This document shows, one piece after another, positions 61,691 through 64,000 of a stretch of DNA of 64,000 bases (the stretch's first letter is position 1; each line of letters opens with the position of its first letter). Both the position numbers and the translations under genes were made by a program. The stretch covers positions 124,001 through 188,000 of the forward strand of contig JADJBB010000004.1 in the NCBI GenBank assembly GCA_016703965.1. The letters are read 5' to 3'. The notes beneath the pieces were generated by a model that was not told the origin of the DNA, made no database searches, and saw only the letters and a program-made list of their open reading frames with translations. This stretch comes from Acidobacteriota bacterium (GTDB taxonomy: Bacteria > Acidobacteriota > Blastocatellia > Pyrinomonadales > Pyrinomonadaceae).

Positions 61691-62704
61691 ATGCGAAACA
61701 ATTTCAGATCCCTGGCTCTTAGCCTTTTATCTCTAGCATTCATAATCATAGTTATCGGAAAGGTCGTGATCGTCGCCCAGGCACCGATCACGGGCAAATG
61801 GACGGCAGATGCCCGGCCGGGCAAACGCGACGACGGCAAGATCCAGCTCAATCTCAGCCGAACCACCCAAGGCGATCGCCGAAATGAATTTGGTTCGAGC
61901 TTCGCCTATTCTGAACTGCAGGGCCTGAGCCAGGCGCAGACGGAGAACGGCGGCGTGAATTTCAAGCTCGCCCGCGAGGCCGGCACCGTCAATTTCGAGG
62001 GCTCGTTCTCGAACGGCAAAGGCTCGGGCACGTTCCGTTTTGATCCTGACTATCGTTATTTCAGTGCGATGAAGCAGCGTGGTTTTGATTTTGAAAAGTC
62101 GAACAGCAGGAACAAAGGTGAAAACGATGTCGAAGGCCGCATGCTCTCGGCCGCGATGCTCAACGTCACGACCGCTCTCGCCGATGATCTCAGATCGGTC
62201 GGTTTCGGCGACCTCGATGTCGATGACCTATTCAAAGCCACGATCTTCAAAGTCGATTCCAAATTCATGGCAGAGATGAAGGCCACCGGCTTTCCAAACC
62301 TGACGATGGAAGACCTCGTAAAGGCACGCATCTTCAAGATCGACGCCGATTTTGTCAGAAAGGTCACGGAAATGGGCTTCGGCACCAAAGACTTCGAACA
62401 GCTCGTCAAATACAGCATCTTCAAGGTCACGCCCGAGTACCTCGCCGAAATGAAAGCCGCGGGATTCGACAACCTCTCGTCCGAAGAGGTCGTAAAATTC
62501 CGCATCTTCAAGGTAACGCCCGAGCTGCTCACCGATCTCAAAGCGGAAGGCTACGGCAAACTCTCCGCCGAAGAAGTCGTCAAATTCCGCATCTTCAACA
62601 TCGACCGCGACTTCATCCGCCGAGCCAGAGCCGAAGACCCGAACATCTCGGTCGAAGATCTAGTCAAACTAAAGATCGGCGTCCGCCGCATGAAGACCAA
62701 CTAA
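61691..62704 (+). CDS. Exported protein with five to six tandem 29-residue repeats
   Basis: A 337-residue protein. N-terminal hydrophobic anchor or signal (about 7-29). Residues about 33-120 are a beta-rich domain. From about 157 there are tandem repeats of 29 residues: units begin at I185, I214, I243, I272, I301 (each IFKVTPEYLAEMKAAGFDNL-like, then SSEEVVKFR), with a shorter one before. Similar repeats occur at the C-terminus of BlaR1/M56 peptidase-type proteins and related sensors; a stand-alone version has no peptidase here. An RBS (CGGAGG) precedes the ATG, and a strong terminator follows at 62740. Confidence 0.85.
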   Translation: MRNNFRSLALSLLSLAFIIIVIGKVVIVAQAPITGKWTADARPGKRDDGKIQLNLSRTTQGDRRNEFGSSFAYSELQGLSQAQTENGGVNFKLAREAGTVNFEGSFSNGKGSGTFRFDPDYRYFSAMKQRGFDFEKSNSRNKGENDVEGRMLSAAMLNVTTALADDLRSVGFGDLDVDDLFKATIFKVDSKFMAEMKATGFPNLTMEDLVKARIFKIDADFVRKVTEMGFGTKDFEQLVKYSIFKVTPEYLAEMKAAGFDNLSSEEVVKFRIFKVTPELLTDLKAEGYGKLSAEEVVKFRIFNIDRDFIRRARAEDPNISVEDLVKLKIGVRRMKTN

Positions 62705-62739
62705 AACCTGTGATCTTTCCTCAATGATCCTAGATCCCC

Positions 62740-62769
62740 GGCTGTCCGCCCATGCGGACAGCCTTTTTT
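62740..62769 (+). terminator. Intrinsic terminator
   Basis: GGCTGTCCGC-CCAT-GCGGACAGCC followed by TTTTTTG. Perfect 10-bp stem, 35 bp after the stop of the repeat protein. Confidence 0.93.
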
Positions 62770-62939
62770 GACTGGAGGGCGAGCATCCTACTCGCCGCTA
62801 AAAACCAGAGGATCTAAGGTCATTTCCCAGTAAGCCAACACAATCAAAAAAAGACGGCGAGCATTCTCACCGTCTAAAAATATCCTCCATATTGGTCATT
62901 ACGCGACCGCCGTGAAGATCAATGAATCGTTCTGCCGGA

Positions 62940-64000
62940 TCATTGTAACCCAACAAAATCAACATCGCTGAGCGAATCGGTCACGTTAACAACCCGCGAG
63001 TTAAAGCGGTAACGGCTTGAGCGGACGGCGATGACATAGCTCTGGCCGCCGGTTACGTCCTCGAAGCGGTAGATACCGAATGAGCCCGTAACGAACGTCC
63101 GTCTGTTTCCGTTCGGATCGGTCATCGTCACCGTTGCTCCTCTCACGCCCTGGCCGGATGCGTTCAGGACGCGGCCCGAGACCGCCACACCGGCCGCAGT
63201 TGTTCCGATGACGACGTTGCCGCTTTGGTAGGTGGTCGTGAGCAAAGCTCCCTGGGCACTCGAAACGCTTTGAGCGGTCGGCGTCGATGAGAAGCTCACG
63301 GGGTACGTTCCGGCCGCAGCGTTGGCAGGAACTGCGAACGTCACGGTGATCATCTGCCTTGCTCCGGCCGCGTAGGTGTTGGTCGAGTCGACCAGCACGC
63401 CGAGGCGTCCGGCTGCCGTCTGGCTCGTGTTCAGTCCGAGATTCGAACCTGTCGGAACACCGCCTCCGATTGCAGCACTGACGTAGGTCAGGACCGACGC
63501 CGGATAGTTCACCGTGTAGCTGGCGGATGCTTCGTTACCGAGCGAATCCAGCATGAACGAGACCGTCACTTGCTGTCCGGCGATCGCCGAAGCATTGACC
63601 GCACGGATCACGCGTCCGCCCGTGCCCTCGGCCGTCTCGCCGCGGGCCGCAGCCGGAGCGGTCGGGCCGCAGACTGGTTTGGTGGTGATCGGTACGCCGT
63701 TGAGTACTCCGAGGTTGTAGCCGCGGATGACGGTCACGTCGCCGGCCTCGATCTGGGCGTTTCCGCAGGCTCCCGGAACGTCGAGATTGACGTCCGCTGC
63801 CTGGAACTGAGCTCCCGCCGGGATCGCCGGCAGGTTGCCGAGAACGACCTGTCGGATGTACGAAACGTCGTTCGACAGGACCTGATTGTCGCCCAGCGGG
63901 CCGCCGCTGCCGTCGACCACGTCGCCTTCCGGCCGCGTTGGAAGCGGTGTCGGTGTCGGCGTCGGGGTTCCGGCCGGAGTTGGCGTCGGTGTCGGCGTTA
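62940..64000 (-). CDS. Secreted protein with dockerin-like and cohesin-like domains (5'-truncated by window edge)
   Basis: The gene reads from beyond position 64000 to 62940; the visible 353 codons have no stop. It opens in a Pro/Thr linker (PTPTPTPTPAGTPTPTPTPL), then GDVVDGSGGPLGDNQVLSND and ADVNLDVPGACGNAQIEAGD, two dockerin-like Ca-binding repeats. Next is a beta-rich cohesin-like region (ASAIAGQQVTVSFMLDSLGN, YTVNYPASVLTYVSA, ITVTFAVPANAAAGTYPVSF), and last a carboxypeptidase-regulatory-like domain (SGRVLNASGQGVRGATVTMT, GSFGIYRFEDV, DVDFVGLQ) that resembles the end of the protein at 45823. Likely surface-exposed; partner unknown. Confidence 0.85.
   Translation of the reverse strand, partial: TPTPTPTPAGTPTPTPTPLPTRPEGDVVDGSGGPLGDNQVLSNDVSYIRQVVLGNLPAIPAGAQFQAADVNLDVPGACGNAQIEAGDVTVIRGYNLGVLNGVPITTKPVCGPTAPAAARGETAEGTGGRVIRAVNASAIAGQQVTVSFMLDSLGNEASASYTVNYPASVLTYVSAAIGGGVPTGSNLGLNTSQTAAGRLGVLVDSTNTYAAGARQMITVTFAVPANAAAGTYPVSFSSTPTAQSVSSAQGALLTTTYQSGNVVIGTTAAGVAVSGRVLNASGQGVRGATVTMTDPNGNRRTFVTGSFGIYRFEDVTGGQSYVIAVRSSRYRFNSRVVNVTDSLSDVDFVGLQ

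Overview
The window looks like a chromosomal segment of an Acidobacteriota bacterium, most likely class Blastocatellia. The evidence is four secreted VWFA-related proteins of the acidobacterial type (TIGR03436), secreted proteins with Pro/Thr spacers and carboxypeptidase-regulatory C-termini ending in DFVG, a DUF4173 membrane protein, and many palindromic intergenic repeats. No lineage-specific marker was compared with a database, so the assignment is inference.

Positions 1-9380 (minus strand) hold the classic translation/transcription cluster, in transcription order: promoter, tRNA-Tyr, tRNA-Gly, tRNA-Thr, tuf, rpmG, tRNA-Trp, secE, nusG, rplK, rplA, rplJ, rplL, rpoB (cut by the window edge). 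Three oddities stand out: RpoB carries a Cys-rich, zinc-ribbon-like insertion near its N-terminus, L10 has a 68-residue Ala/Glu/Pro tail, and tuf has a one-base frameshift in an otherwise intact gene.

Positions 9.4-15.8 kb carry xerD and a set of small membrane proteins with a winged-helix regulator. Next come cydAB (bd oxidase), a VWFA protein, a lipoprotein, the ABC-F factor ettA, a hicBA toxin-antitoxin pair, a frameshifted menC-like enolase-superfamily gene, two large tandem VWFA proteins, a lytic transglycosylase and a methyltransferase. From 32.1 to 40.3 kb two divergent copies of an isoquinoline-1-oxidoreductase-like molybdenum hydroxylase (IorA + IorB) lie with a dihaem cytochrome c, XdhC and MocA maturation factors: a Tat-exported periplasmic oxidation system with its cofactor assembly genes.

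Positions 40.3-49.3 kb hold an S9 peptidase, xerC, another VWFA protein, a TauE/SafE permease and a large delta-60-repeat protein. Positions 49.3-58.3 kb hold housekeeping genes (aspS, ackA, cdsA, uppS, truA, pyrE, a DEDDh exonuclease, queF). Upstream of aspS there is a promoter, a 12-codon ORF (MDAVRFDDNNNT) rich in Asp and Asn codons, and an intrinsic terminator whose loop and 3' arm are complementary to the ORF itself, a candidate and apparently undescribed attenuator. The last part has two tandem Crp/Fnr regulators, two possible small genes behind a terminator-like hairpin, a CarD-type regulator, a secreted protein of 29-residue repeats, and a partial dockerin/cohesin-like secreted protein.

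Several families of inverted repeats fill the spacers. Some are nested palindromes with the same cruciform layout but different sequence, one palindrome lies in frame inside aspS, and other families have arms made of short motifs spaced 9-10 bp apart. No transposase, prophage or CRISPR array is visible.
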